A program made the translations under genes and the position numbers. The notes under the pieces are model-generated. The model did no database searches, was not told the origin of the DNA, and saw nothing but the letters and a program-made list of their open reading frames with translations. DNA of 64,000 nucleotides from assembly GCA_019912315.1 (NCBI GenBank), contig JAIOJA010000076.1, positions 62,001 through 126,000 of the forward strand, given 5' to 3'. Positions within the stretch are counted from its first letter, which is position 1, and the number at the start of each line of letters is the position of its first letter. Source of the stretch: Planctomycetota bacterium (lineage in GTDB: Bacteria; Planctomycetota; UBA8742; UBA2392). Below, piece by piece: positions 27,155 through 36,548 of this stretch.

Positions 27155-27772
27155 TCAGTTCACGACGCCGTACAGGCGATGCGCGCGTATGTAGCTCTCG
27201 ACGCCCGGGGGGACCCAGGCGCTGATGGACTCTCCGCCCGCGACAGCCGCACGAATCATGGTTGAGCTGATGTTCATCAGGGGCATTTCCACGACATTGC
27301 TTCTCAGTTGTTCGGTCAGGGTCGTTCCGAGCGCGCGGGTCAGGCTTTCCAATATCTCCGCGCCGTAGCCCGGGCGAAACACCGGGACCACGTCGGCAAG
27401 CGTCAGCACTTCGCCTGGCTCTTTCCAGTGGGGCAGGTCGCCCAGCATGTCGCCGCCGACAATAAACACGTAGCGATTGTCCGGAAAGCGTTTGGTCAAC
27501 TCGCGCAGGGTGTCCACCGTGTAGCTGCGCCCCGGGCGCCGGGTTTCACAATCTTCAACGCCGATCCCTTCGGCGCTTTCGCTCGCGATGCGGGCCATCG
27601 CCAGGCGCTGACCCGCGTCCGCGTGATTGGTTTTGCCGTCCTTGTGCGGCGACTGCCCGCTGACCAGCAGGTCCACGCGATCCAGCCCGCGCGCGCGCAT
27701 TACGCGCTGCGCCAGCGCCAGATGGGCGTTGTGCGGTGGGTCAAAACTGCCGCCTAGCAGCCCGATCTTCAT
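27155..27772 (-). CDS. nadD: Nicotinate-nucleotide adenylyltransferase
   Basis: NadD transfers AMP to nicotinate mononucleotide in NAD synthesis. The 205-residue protein has the nucleotidyltransferase motif GGSFDPPHNAHL, the SPHK motif, FIVGGDMLGDLPHWK and the C-terminal ISSTMIR. All typical family signatures are intact. It is a single minus-strand gene convergent with pnp. Confidence 0.95.
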   Translation of the reverse strand: MKIGLLGGSFDPPHNAHLALAQRVMRARGLDRVDLLVSGQSPHKDGKTNHADAGQRLAMARIASESAEGIGVEDCETRRPGRSYTVDTLRELTKRFPDNRYVFIVGGDMLGDLPHWKEPGEVLTLADVVPVFRPGYGAEILESLTRALGTTLTEQLRSNVVEMPLMNISSTMIRAAVAGGESISAWVPPGVESYIRAHRLYGVVN

Positions 27773-27916
27773 GGCTAAAGACTACCAATCCCGCGCCGGG
27801 GCACGAAGCCACCAGCCCTTGCCGGCGAACTGTCGGCTTTGCGTGAAATATCTGAGGGCGGTCTCCTAACCACACTTCGAACACACCACCATCGCGCTTA
27901 CCAGGAGAAATCGGAG

Positions 27917-28834
27917 ATGAAAAAGTTCTTCAAGACGGTCTTCATTGTCGGGCTTTGCGGCGTCGGCACCATCGCGCTGGCCCATATCGTGCTTGGCAAG
28001 CATCGCACCCGCGACGCGGCTGAAGCCCTTCAGAACATGGCACAGGCCGAAGTAGACGAGTTGATCGCGAAGCAGAAGGATTTGAAAGATGAGCTCGGAA
28101 AACTGCGCCAGGAGTATCCGCGCCAGATCGCGGTCGTGAAGTCACAGCTCAAGCAGGTTGAGCGACAGCTTGCGGCACTCGACACCGAAGAAACCCGCGC
28201 CGATGACATTGTCCGCCTGTGCGAAGAAGACATCAGCTATCTCGAAGACCAGCGCGACGTCGTCGGCAGCGTCTACGGCGACTCACGGGTCATTGAGCAT
28301 CGTGGCAGCAAGTACACCACCACCGAAGCCGAAACGCTGGTCGTTCGCATCGGCGAAACCCGCCAGATCTACGTCCTGCGCGCAGAAGAGATCGACAACG
28401 AACGCGCCATCTTGAGCGCCGAGAGGGACCAGTTGACCCTCGAGCTGCACGCCATCGAGGCCGAGCAGCAGGAGTTCGAAGCCGAATACCAGACCCTGCT
28501 GCGCGAGATCGAGCGCCTGGAGCGCAATCAGGAATTGCTTGAGATCGCGGAGCAACGTCGCGGCTACGGCTGCGAGCGCCACGGCGAAGCCATGAGCACG
28601 CTCAACGACGTCAAGACCGCCGTCGAACGCGCCCGCATCGAGCAGGAAGAACGCCTGAAGTCGGCGCGGATCGCGCCGAAGAGCCTGGACTATGAGACCC
28701 GTGCCCGTCTGCTGGAAGTTCAGCGCAAGCGTGAGGCCAAACAGAAGACCGAACAGACACCCGAATCCCCCGAAACGGGCGGTGAGATCACGGAAGATGA
28801 GGACGAAACCGAACTCGAGTTTTCCGTCCGCTGA
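27917..28834 (+). CDS. Exported coiled-coil protein
   Basis: From ATG 27917 (AGGAG nine bases upstream) this 305-residue protein has an N-terminal signal anchor (VFIVGLCGVGTIALAHIVLG) and then an almost continuous predicted coiled coil from about residue 25 to 240, interrupted by a short polar segment (EHRGSKYTTTEAET). It ends in a highly acidic tail. An in-frame extension to 27839 is rejected. It is probably a periplasmic scaffold; the family is not recognised. Confidence 0.72.
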   Translation: MKKFFKTVFIVGLCGVGTIALAHIVLGKHRTRDAAEALQNMAQAEVDELIAKQKDLKDELGKLRQEYPRQIAVVKSQLKQVERQLAALDTEETRADDIVRLCEEDISYLEDQRDVVGSVYGDSRVIEHRGSKYTTTEAETLVVRIGETRQIYVLRAEEIDNERAILSAERDQLTLELHAIEAEQQEFEAEYQTLLREIERLERNQELLEIAEQRRGYGCERHGEAMSTLNDVKTAVERARIEQEERLKSARIAPKSLDYETRARLLEVQRKREAKQKTEQTPESPETGGEITEDEDETELEFSVR

Positions 28835-28857
28835 TCGGCAGAATCCACTTCGTACAG

Positions 28858-28888
28858 GACAGACCCGGCCTTGCTGGCCGGGTCTGTC
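28858..28888 (+). terminator. Hairpin after the coiled-coil gene
   Basis: A perfect 13-bp stem GACAGACCCGGCC/GGCCGGGTCTGTC with loop TTGCT lies 24 bases after the stop. The downstream T-rich tract (TTTTCGTTTT) begins about 12 bases later, so the terminator is less canonical. Confidence 0.65.
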
Positions 28889-29009
28889 GCATGAATGCGT
28901 GGGTTTTCGTTTTAGAAAGTGGAGACACGAAAAATAGTTGTTGTTTCACAACGCCGGCGGCGCTCAAATACCGTGCTTTGCAATGCGACGCACACCTTGA
29001 GGAATGCCC

Positions 29010-29960
29010 ATGCCCATCGGAGCCGTAGGATTTCAGCTTAGGGCGCTCGCGGATCTGCTCCAGCGGGTTTACGCCGCCACAGACCTTTCGCAGATTTCGC
29101 GCTGCATCGTGATGCACGTTCGCGACTGGATGCCGCCCGAGGCGCGCAACGTGGCTGCCCTCGAAAATCTTGAGCAGCGACTGGTCACTTCGCTTGAAGA
29201 CCTGTACCTGGCGAGCCTCGACCCTGAAGGGCCGGCTTCAGGTATGAATGCAGGGCTGGCTGAGCGGGTAAGCACGGCCGAGACCTACTACCAGTCGCAG
29301 ATCGACGTTGCGGCGCGAATGCTGGACCGCGCCGAGCTGGTGACGGCGGACGGCTCCGTGATACGGGCCGCGGGCGATGCCGTGGCGGACGCGGCCATGG
29401 ATATCGTGCGGCGCCGCAGCGCGGCGTTCGCTCTTGAAATCGCCCGCGACCAGGAAAAACTTGGCGCCCCGCCGAGCCTGCTGTTTCAGCTTGACGGGCG
29501 CATTGTGTGGACCAATCACTGGCTGCTGGAAATGGTCGACCACCGGGGCCTCGACAAAGGGCGGCTGTTGCAGTCCGCCTGTCGCTTCGCTGCGCCCCTG
29601 TGCGCGTCGCTGCGCCGGCGCGAGGAGCCGCATGGCAAGAAACGCCTGCGGCAGCGCATCGAGGACATGGGCGTTCACTTTCGGGCCATCGTCAAGCACG
29701 GCGGCGAGTCGGCGGGCGAGGCACTGCTGCTGGTCGAAGTCACGGGTGCGATTCGGGCGATCGAGCTGTCGCCGCGCGAAGTGGAAGTCGCGCGCCTTGT
29801 GGCGCAACACGGCAGCTACCAGACCGCTGCCGACACGATCGATGTCAGCATTGACAGTGTCCGCACCTACATTCGGCGGATCTATCGCAAGATGGGCGTC
29901 AGCAACCGCGCGCAACTCAAGGTCCGCATGATCCGCGAGGGGCTGATGCCGTCCGAATAG
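29010..29960 (+). CDS. LuxR-type transcriptional regulator
   Basis: From ATG 29010 (GAGG seven bases upstream; an ATG six bases earlier is too close to it) the 316-residue protein ends in a LuxR-type helix-turn-helix, LSPREVEVARLVAQHGSYQTAADTI followed by VRTYIRRIYRKMGVSNRAQL. The N-terminal 240 residues contain a possible PAS-like region (SLLFQLDGRIVWTNHWLLEMVD) but no receiver Asp pattern. It probably senses an unknown signal and regulates transcription; the targets are unknown. Confidence 0.85.
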   Translation: MPIGAVGFQLRALADLLQRVYAATDLSQISRCIVMHVRDWMPPEARNVAALENLEQRLVTSLEDLYLASLDPEGPASGMNAGLAERVSTAETYYQSQIDVAARMLDRAELVTADGSVIRAAGDAVADAAMDIVRRRSAAFALEIARDQEKLGAPPSLLFQLDGRIVWTNHWLLEMVDHRGLDKGRLLQSACRFAAPLCASLRRREEPHGKKRLRQRIEDMGVHFRAIVKHGGESAGEALLLVEVTGAIRAIELSPREVEVARLVAQHGSYQTAADTIDVSIDSVRTYIRRIYRKMGVSNRAQLKVRMIREGLMPSE

Positions 29961-29976
29961 ACGGCGTCGGTTTTTT
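29945..29976 (+). terminator. Terminator overlapping the LuxR gene stop
   Basis: A 9-bp stem with one T-G pair (29945-29953 with 29960-29968, loop CGAATA) followed by GG and six T is a canonical Rho-independent terminator. Its stem includes the stop codon region of the regulator gene. The convergent gene ends at 29984. Confidence 0.8.
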
Positions 29977-29983
29977 CAGAAAT

Positions 29984-32900
29984 TCAATCCAGTGATACGA
30001 CGGCGTGCAGCTTCGCGCGGACCTTCGTTCCCGCGATCTGCGCCTCCATCACCACCGGGCCCTCGGCGCCCGGCGCCGTGAAGATGTTGTTCTTGTCAAC
30101 CACGCCCTGGCCCTTCAGTCGGCGCCACTGCACGCGAACCGGCTGCTCGTTGTCTTCATCGTCGATTCCGATGCACTCAAGTTGCACCTCCTCCAGCGGC
30201 TTGACCGCAAGCACCGGCGGCTTGATCTTCAGCTTCATCATCTCCGGTGGCGGCGCATCGTTGGCCAGTATCAGCCTCGCGGCCTGGCTCTGCCCGACGT
30301 TGCCGGCCGCGTCGAACGCCAGCGCGGTAACCATGTATGCGCCGTCCGGTATTTCCGTGGTGTCGATCTCGCGGGCGTAGGGCGGCGTGGTGACGGGCTC
30401 GCCGACCTTCTTTCCGTTCAGGCAGAACTGCACGCGGGCGACACCGTTGGGGTCTTCGGCGCGGGCGACGAACGTAACTTCACCGCGCGCCTTTTTGTCG
30501 TTCTTGGGCGCCAGCAGTTCCACGTCCGGCGGCGTGTTGTCCACGATCAGCGTGCGCGGGGCGCTTCGACGGGCGTGACCGATCACGTCCGTGGCTTCGA
30601 TCACCGCCTCGTGCGCGCCTTCGGAAAGGCTCTGCGCGTTGATCTTCCAGACCCACGGCCCGGCTTCCAGCGTTGCCCCGTGGTAGGCCCCGTCGATGAT
30701 CAGCCGCGCGCCGGCCACGCCGATCGGGTCGCCGATGCTGGCGTGCAGGGTGAACTCGCCGCCCACGAACTGATCCTCGCGCGGGGTGACGATGCTGCTT
30801 TCCGGGCCCGGGCTCTCGTGTTCAAATTCGATCAGGTGTCGCCCGGGCTCCAGGGGCTGGCTGATCACGAACACCTTGGCGTCGCCCTCAATGGCCATGT
30901 CGTTGCCGTCTACCAGCACGCGCTTCAAGCCGGGGAAGGCCACGCGCAGGTGCGCGCGCGTGTTCAGATGCACGACGGCCTGCGCCCCGGACGCGCACAG
31001 GCTGAACTCGACCGGCTTGTCCGGGTCCTCCGGATGGCTCGCGCCAAAGCCGATGTGAATGCCCTCGTGCATGTCGTAGGCGAGCACGCTGGTTGACTTG
31101 ATCGCCACGTAGCGCCCGGGGTAGTCGTCGCGGCGATCGACGTAGCACATCAGGGCGTCCGTCCAGACCCAGCCGCACTGTTGGGGCATGCCGTTCGGCC
31201 AGCCGTTGAACAGCACGGCGCCGTCGCCCATGGTGGTACGGTAGACGCGTCCGCGCTCTTCGGGGTTGATGCGGCGCACGGGCGGCAGGCGTCCCGCGCG
31301 ACCAAGGTTCACGATGCCGGCAAGGTCACCGCGCCCGCGCGCGAACTCGACCGCCAGCCCCGGAAAGCGGTTGCCCGAAGGCTCCTCAACGCCCTGGCTG
31401 AAACCGTTGCTGAAGAACACAAAGCGCGCCTGGCGGTCGGAGCCATCGGTGGCGCCGACCGCCAGTGTGCCGCGGTCAAGAGCCGCGACTTCGTCACTTC
31501 CCTCGATACGCAACCCGGCGCGCTGGAGCGTGCGCCCGTCGCCGATGTCAAAGCGGTCGAACAGCAGACAGACGCCCTCCGTGCGCAGATACAACAAATG
31601 CCGCTGCGCCAGACTGCCTTCCGTGCCCTTGTAGTCGCCGTTGATGTAGGCGGCGGCACCCATGTCTACGTAATCGCGCACGCGCCCGGCGATTGTGGCA
31701 CCGCCGATCTCGCGAAACACATCGGGGTCGCAGGTCAGCTTCAGGTTCACACCGGAGCTTGCAAGCTGCACGTAGGGCAGGGTGCCCGCGTCGGCCTGCA
31801 GCGTGACAATGGGGCTGTTCGGGTCCCAGTCGCTGCGGACGACGGCGCGAGTCTCCGACAGGCGGGCGCCGGGCGACATGCTCATGTCCGGGCTCGTGGA
31901 CTGAAGACTCGGGTCGTAAAACACCGTGGTCAGGACGGCGTCGATGCCGGGCGCCGAGGGCATTTCGAGACGGTACTTGGACGACGGGCGGTCCTCGCTG
32001 CCCGCGCGGGCCGCCGCGCCCGCCACACTGACCTGGTGCAGCAGCCACTGGGCAACGCCGTCCCGGTACGTGTCGGCAAGTTTCGCCAGCAGCGGCGTGG
32101 CCGAAAACAGGTCTTCGACCGTGAGCCGTCCACCCGCGAACAACCCGCTGCGACTGGCCCCGAACTGGTGGGCTACCCAGCCCGGAAGGGCCGCCAGGTT
32201 ACCGCCCTCGCCCATCAGCATGTCGTCGCCGTAGTAGCGCCTAAAGGCCTGGGTGAACGGCAGCAGGAATCGCATCAGGTCCATCAGGCCCTGCAGGTCA
32301 CTCGCCGCCGGTCGCCCGTTGTCCGCTACGCGCGCTTCGAGCAACGACTGACAACGCTGCTCGGCCGTGTCGACCCAGCGCCTGGCGTGGGTGTAGTACT
32401 CCTCGTAGCTCATCAGCGGCAGCCCGGCGAGCCCAAGCGCAAGGGCGCCGTTCTCGCTGACATTGGGCGGCGCGTTGTTGTTGGGGTCGTTGATGAAGCG
32501 CGCGAGGCGCAGCCCGTTGTCGTACAGCGCGCGCGCGACCTCACCGCGCCGCTGATCCAGCACCGGTCCTAGAAAGTCCATGGCCAAGGCCACGTCGCGA
32601 ATCGCTGTGGTGCAGCCGCGCCCGGGTGGTGTATCGGGGTCAGCGCCGGCTCTATCATGGAAGCGCCCGCCCGCCGCCTGGCATTTGCGCATGAGGGCGT
32701 TCACGGCCCAGGTCAGTACCCGCTCGTCCTGGTACAGGCGCCCGACGAACGCCATCTCGATCAGGGACGGGTTGTCGATGATGCTGGCGCCGTTGCTGAC
32801 GGATCGCAGCGAGTAGTAGTCCAGGTCGTGGGGTACGCCCGCGGTGGCCGTGACCAACGCTTCCGCGCGGTCGTGAATCGCGCGCGTAAGGGTTGCCACG

Positions 32901-33478
32901 AGTCCCCTGTCAACGCGGCTTTGCAGCTCGATGATGTCGTCGCCACTGAACAGCAGCCCCGGGTCCTGCATGACCCTGCTTTGCGGGAGTACCTTGCGGA
33001 TATCCGTGTCGCTGCCTTTGGCGTCCGGAATATCGGCGACGATGGATTCGATTTCCTCCATCGTTACTTCCTGCTTGTCCGGTTTTGGCGGCAGCGGCAG
33101 GCGCTTGGTCAGGATGGCTTCGTTCAGCGTGCTGTCGTCGCTGGCAGGCTCAAGCGCGATGCCTTCCGACTGCTCCGGCATCCTGACGGGGTCTATGATC
33201 GCATCGGACAGCGGGCGCAAAGCGGGGACTTCCGCCGTCGGGTCCGGCTGGGAACGCTGAAAGTACGGGTTGCTGGGCGGGCCGCTGGTTTCGATATCGC
33301 GCAGATCGTGGGACGATTCGCCCGAGGCCTGGCGGCGTTTGTGCTCTTCCGTGAGTTCGTTGACGATGTCGGTGATGTCCTCGACGTCGTCGGACGGATC
33401 CACGGGGGCGCCGTGGGGGCCGGGCGCGCCGTGATCGCTGGAGTTGGGCCTGGGCTCGTTCATTGGACGTTTCGGCAT
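29984..33478 (-). CDS. Large heparinase-II/III-like protein with Ig-like domains, no signal peptide
   Basis: This 1164-residue protein begins with about 165 residues of hydrophilic, Pro/Asp-rich sequence without a signal peptide. Residues about 170-490 are helical in the manner of the alpha/alpha toroid of polysaccharide lyases. At about residue 560, VVRSDWDPNSPIVTLQADAG matches the beta-domain entry motif of heparinase II/III-like proteins. The C-terminal quarter has two Ig-like sandwiches (HASIGDPIGVAGARLIIDG; VEL then VTFVARAEDPNGVARVQF) and a final beta domain. Catalytic residues cannot be assigned with confidence. Stand-alone gene. Confidence 0.7.
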   Translation of the reverse strand: MPKRPMNEPRPNSSDHGAPGPHGAPVDPSDDVEDITDIVNELTEEHKRRQASGESSHDLRDIETSGPPSNPYFQRSQPDPTAEVPALRPLSDAIIDPVRMPEQSEGIALEPASDDSTLNEAILTKRLPLPPKPDKQEVTMEEIESIVADIPDAKGSDTDIRKVLPQSRVMQDPGLLFSGDDIIELQSRVDRGLVATLTRAIHDRAEALVTATAGVPHDLDYYSLRSVSNGASIIDNPSLIEMAFVGRLYQDERVLTWAVNALMRKCQAAGGRFHDRAGADPDTPPGRGCTTAIRDVALAMDFLGPVLDQRRGEVARALYDNGLRLARFINDPNNNAPPNVSENGALALGLAGLPLMSYEEYYTHARRWVDTAEQRCQSLLEARVADNGRPAASDLQGLMDLMRFLLPFTQAFRRYYGDDMLMGEGGNLAALPGWVAHQFGASRSGLFAGGRLTVEDLFSATPLLAKLADTYRDGVAQWLLHQVSVAGAAARAGSEDRPSSKYRLEMPSAPGIDAVLTTVFYDPSLQSTSPDMSMSPGARLSETRAVVRSDWDPNSPIVTLQADAGTLPYVQLASSGVNLKLTCDPDVFREIGGATIAGRVRDYVDMGAAAYINGDYKGTEGSLAQRHLLYLRTEGVCLLFDRFDIGDGRTLQRAGLRIEGSDEVAALDRGTLAVGATDGSDRQARFVFFSNGFSQGVEEPSGNRFPGLAVEFARGRGDLAGIVNLGRAGRLPPVRRINPEERGRVYRTTMGDGAVLFNGWPNGMPQQCGWVWTDALMCYVDRRDDYPGRYVAIKSTSVLAYDMHEGIHIGFGASHPEDPDKPVEFSLCASGAQAVVHLNTRAHLRVAFPGLKRVLVDGNDMAIEGDAKVFVISQPLEPGRHLIEFEHESPGPESSIVTPREDQFVGGEFTLHASIGDPIGVAGARLIIDGAYHGATLEAGPWVWKINAQSLSEGAHEAVIEATDVIGHARRSAPRTLIVDNTPPDVELLAPKNDKKARGEVTFVARAEDPNGVARVQFCLNGKKVGEPVTTPPYAREIDTTEIPDGAYMVTALAFDAAGNVGQSQAARLILANDAPPPEMMKLKIKPPVLAVKPLEEVQLECIGIDDEDNEQPVRVQWRRLKGQGVVDKNNIFTAPGAEGPVVMEAQIAGTKVRAKLHAVVSLD

Positions 33479-33513
33479 CAGGTTACGTCAGTCGCCCGCC
33501 GCGTCAAAGCCCC

Positions 33514-34224
33514 CTATACCCCTCGCCGGGCAGGCCCCCAGACATACTTGTGCAGTTGCAGGTTGAGACGCGCGGGCAGGCGATCGCCCACGATCCACCC
33601 GGCCAGCGCCTCGGCATCGATGCGGCCCCACGCGGGCGACAGCAATACCGTTGTGCGTTCGTGAAGGCGCTCGCGCTTCAGCAGTGCGCTCGCCCATTCG
33701 TAATCCTCGCGTGAGGTCAGCACGAACTTCACTTCGTCGCCGGGGCGCAGGCGTTGCAGGTTCCCGTAATCGTTGGCGCGCTCTTCGCCGCTGCCGGGCG
33801 TCTTGATATCCAGAATTGTGTTCACGCCTTCCGGGATCACGCTGATGTCGTGACTGCCGCCGGTTTCGATCAAGACCTCGCAATCGCGCTCTCGCAAACG
33901 TCTGCACAGCTCCGGCAGCAGCGATTGAAGCAGCGGCTCGCCGCCTGTGATCTCGACAAGCGGAATGCCCGGCGCCAGCGCGCGACTTACAACCTCATCG
34001 ATGTGCAGCGCCTCGCCCCGGCTGAACGCGTAGGCGGTGTCGCAGTACGTGCAGCGCTGGTTGCAGGCGGCGGTGCGCACAAACACGCAAGGGCGCCCCG
34101 CGTGGGTGCTTTCGCCCTGGATTGACGCATAAATCTCGTTGATCAGCAGGTGTGTCGCCTCACGCCCCTTCAGCTGCACAAGGGGTTTGAGGCGTGCTTC
34201 GACAGACGAATCGGTAATCGACAA
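33514..34224 (-). CDS. queE: 7-carboxy-7-deazaguanine synthase
   Basis: QueE is the radical SAM enzyme that makes 7-carboxy-7-deazaguanine on the way to queuosine. The 236-residue protein has INEIYASIQGESTHAGRPCVFVR, the Fe-S motif CNQRCTYCD (CxxxCxxC), ITGGEPLLQ and LIETGGSHD, then a C-terminal NLQLHKYVWG (usually QxHK). Other queuosine genes are not adjacent. The start at 34224 is supported only by frame. Confidence 0.93.
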   Translation of the reverse strand: MSITDSSVEARLKPLVQLKGREATHLLINEIYASIQGESTHAGRPCVFVRTAACNQRCTYCDTAYAFSRGEALHIDEVVSRALAPGIPLVEITGGEPLLQSLLPELCRRLRERDCEVLIETGGSHDISVIPEGVNTILDIKTPGSGEERANDYGNLQRLRPGDEVKFVLTSREDYEWASALLKRERLHERTTVLLSPAWGRIDAEALAGWIVGDRLPARLNLQLHKYVWGPARRGV

Positions 34225-34342
34225 TTTCGTTCTCGCACAGAAATCACAGCGCGCTGTGTTCCATGCAGCTTAAGCACGCCGGAAAGAAAACGTAGGCTTT
34301 GGCCCGTCCAAAATCCCGCGCCATCCATATACTTCCGCGCCT

Positions 34343-35131
34343 ATGGTTTTACGGGTCGGCATCCTTTTGCTGCTTCTGGCGGCGCCGCTGGGCGCGGTCG
34401 AGTTGCCGCGTATCGAGTACGGCCAGGATGCAGAGCCCCATCAGCTTGAAGAGCCCGGCTTTGACATCAAGCCGCCCTGGGGGCTGTGGGCCAATCGTGC
34501 CCCGTACCCTTATTATGACGGGCCGGTCGGCATTGACACGGCGGACGACCTCGTCGCCCGAGACATCTGGTTTGACTTCCAGAACGAAGCGTGGCTGCCA
34601 TCCAACGGCTGGCGCGGCGCATCGGGACACATGCGGGCGCGCATGGGACTGTTCCTGCTGGACGTCAGCTACACGCAACTCGCTCGCCTGGACAAGCGCG
34701 GCACGTTCCGCGGCGGCGTGGAGGACTGGGCCGGGCTGACGGACGCCCGCGGACACATCGGCTTCACGCTGCCCCTGTGGCGCCTCGGTTATCTGGACTT
34801 CGCGATTGGTCTCAGCGGCTTCGATGAAACCCGCGGCATCGCTCGCGTTGGGCCCAGCTATCGTGCAAGCGCGAGCATTTACCCCATCTGGCCCCTCGAA
34901 ATTGAGGGCTACGTTTCGCGCGCCCACTACTTCGACGGCACGGGCGTCAACGATTTCGGCGTGCGTCTGCACGCGCAGGTGTTTCGCCACTTTCACCTGA
35001 CCTTCGGCTGGCGCTGGATGAACGTCGATGGCAGCAACTTCAGCACGCAGGGGATGACCTTCGGTTTCAGCTTCCAGTTCGCCAACCTGCGCACGTTCTT
35101 CTGGTCGCCCTTCCGCGGCCCAGCCTACTGA
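34343..35131 (+). CDS. Predicted outer-membrane beta-barrel protein
   Basis: This 262-residue protein has a short signal peptide (VLRVGILLLLLAAPLGAVE) followed by alternating strands, ending QFANLRTFFWSPFRGPAY. The motif-free sequence with many Gly/aromatic residues suggests a small outer-membrane barrel or surface protein. It resembles the barrel encoded at 18704 in general style only. Its 3' end overlaps the convergent methyltransferase gene by 7 bases. Confidence 0.6.
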   Translation: MVLRVGILLLLLAAPLGAVELPRIEYGQDAEPHQLEEPGFDIKPPWGLWANRAPYPYYDGPVGIDTADDLVARDIWFDFQNEAWLPSNGWRGASGHMRARMGLFLLDVSYTQLARLDKRGTFRGGVEDWAGLTDARGHIGFTLPLWRLGYLDFAIGLSGFDETRGIARVGPSYRASASIYPIWPLEIEGYVSRAHYFDGTGVNDFGVRLHAQVFRHFHLTFGWRWMNVDGSNFSTQGMTFGFSFQFANLRTFFWSPFRGPAY

Positions 35132-35739
35132 TCACCCGGCTGCTTCCGCATCACCCAGGTGGCCATGGCCCGCTGGTTCTGCACGTTGACGGTCTTGATG
35201 GGCTCCAGCAGCGAGCCGCCAAGGCGCCCGGTGTACGCAAGCATTTCGTCGAGGCCGGTCGGCAGAATGTCCCATTGCGTGCCGGGCATACGATAACGGC
35301 CGTCGCCCAGGGGCTCGGCGTGCTGCTCCATGCTCAGGGTTGTGGCCAGCCTCGCGAACCAGACGCCGCCGGGGGCCAGCACGCGCCAGGTTTCGTTCAG
35401 CACGGCGTCGAACTCGGCGCGGCTTTCCAGCACGTGCAGCAGCGCGTTGCAGACCACGCCCTGAAAATGTCCGTCATCCCACGGCAGCTTCGCGCCGGAC
35501 TGGTGCAGGATGTGGTCAGCGGGCACGATGCCGAGCTCACGCACCTTGTTGACTGACTTCTCGCTGGCATCGCAGCCATACACGTCGAAGCCGTTGCGCG
35601 CGAACCAGATCATGTTTCGCCCGCCGCCGCAGCCGACATCAAGAAGGCGCAAGCCGGCTGCAAATCGCCCCTTCAGTATCTGGTCAAGCAGGTAGATATC
35701 CATGCCGCCCAATTCGGCGCTCAGTGCGTCTGCATCCAT
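35125..35739 (-). CDS. Class I SAM-dependent methyltransferase
   Basis: From ATG 35739 (AAGGAA upstream) this 204-residue protein has the SAM-binding motif I LLDVGCGGGRNMIWFARNG, motif II VYGCDASEKSV and the VLAPGGVWF segment typical of class I methyltransferases. It is most like methyltransferase-11 members; the substrate is unknown. It is divergent from sfsA across 38 bases. Confidence 0.88.
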   Translation of the reverse strand: MDADALSAELGGMDIYLLDQILKGRFAAGLRLLDVGCGGGRNMIWFARNGFDVYGCDASEKSVNKVRELGIVPADHILHQSGAKLPWDDGHFQGVVCNALLHVLESRAEFDAVLNETWRVLAPGGVWFARLATTLSMEQHAEPLGDGRYRMPGTQWDILPTGLDEMLAYTGRLGGSLLEPIKTVNVQNQRAMATWVMRKQPGDQ

Positions 35740-35777
35740 GGCGCTTTCCTTGTTATGTTCAGGGCGGAGCATACACC

Positions 35778-36548
35778 ATGACGACGATCAAACAGACACT
35801 GCCGACCAGCAAGGGCACACTGATTGCCCGGCGCAACCGGTTCCTGGCCGACGTGGAACTCGACGACGGCGGCAAGCTGACGGTCATGTGCGCCAACACC
35901 GGCAGCATGAAGACCTGTCTGGAGCCCGGGCGCCCCGTGATCGTCAGCGAAAGCCCCAACGAGAATCGCAAGTACCGCCACACCTGGGAAATGATCCGGA
36001 TGGGCAACACCTGGGTGAACGTGAATACGGGCATCCCCAACAGTGTGGTCACGCGATTCATTGACGCGGACGCGATTCCGCAATTGGCCGGCTACGCGTT
36101 TGTGCGCAATGAAGTGAAGTACGGGCGCGAGGGTCGCAGCCGCATTGACGTGCTGCTGACCAACGACGCGCCGCCGAAAAAACGCAAGAAAGACCCGGAG
36201 CCCGTGCCGCGCTGCAAGCCGAACGGCAAGCCTGACTGCTATGTCGAAGTGAAGAACACGTCCATGCGGGCGGGCAGTCATTCCGTGTTTCCGGATTCCG
36301 TCACCGAGCGCGGACAGAAACACCTTGAAGAAATGATCTGGCTGGTGCGCGAGCAAGGCTTACGCGCGGCCATGGTCTATTTCTGCGGACGCACGGACAC
36401 GGAGGCGTTTCGCCCGTGCGACGAGATCGACAAACGCTACGGCGAGCTTTTCCGCGAAGCGATCAAGGCCGGCGTCGAGGTGATTCCCTTGCAGGTAAAA
36501 TTCACGCCGACAAAACTGGAACTGGTGAAGGTGCTGCCCGTGCTCTAA
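35778..36548 (+). CDS. sfsA: SfsA family protein (sugar fermentation stimulation)
   Basis: From ATG 35778 (GGCGGAG upstream) this 256-residue protein has TLIARRNRFLADVELDDGG, VMCANTGSMKTC, RKYRHTWEMI, VNVNTGIPN and the nuclease-like CYVEVKNTSM, all SfsA signatures. Its role is unclear; the fold suggests nucleic-acid binding or a restriction-nuclease-like core. A basic, Pro-rich insertion of roughly 20 residues (around PPKKRKKDPEPVPRC) precedes the conserved VEVKN strand. It overlaps murJ by 4 bases tail to tail. Confidence 0.9.
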   Translation: MTTIKQTLPTSKGTLIARRNRFLADVELDDGGKLTVMCANTGSMKTCLEPGRPVIVSESPNENRKYRHTWEMIRMGNTWVNVNTGIPNSVVTRFIDADAIPQLAGYAFVRNEVKYGREGRSRIDVLLTNDAPPKKRKKDPEPVPRCKPNGKPDCYVEVKNTSMRAGSHSVFPDSVTERGQKHLEEMIWLVREQGLRAAMVYFCGRTDTEAFRPCDEIDKRYGELFREAIKAGVEVIPLQVKFTPTKLELVKVLPVL

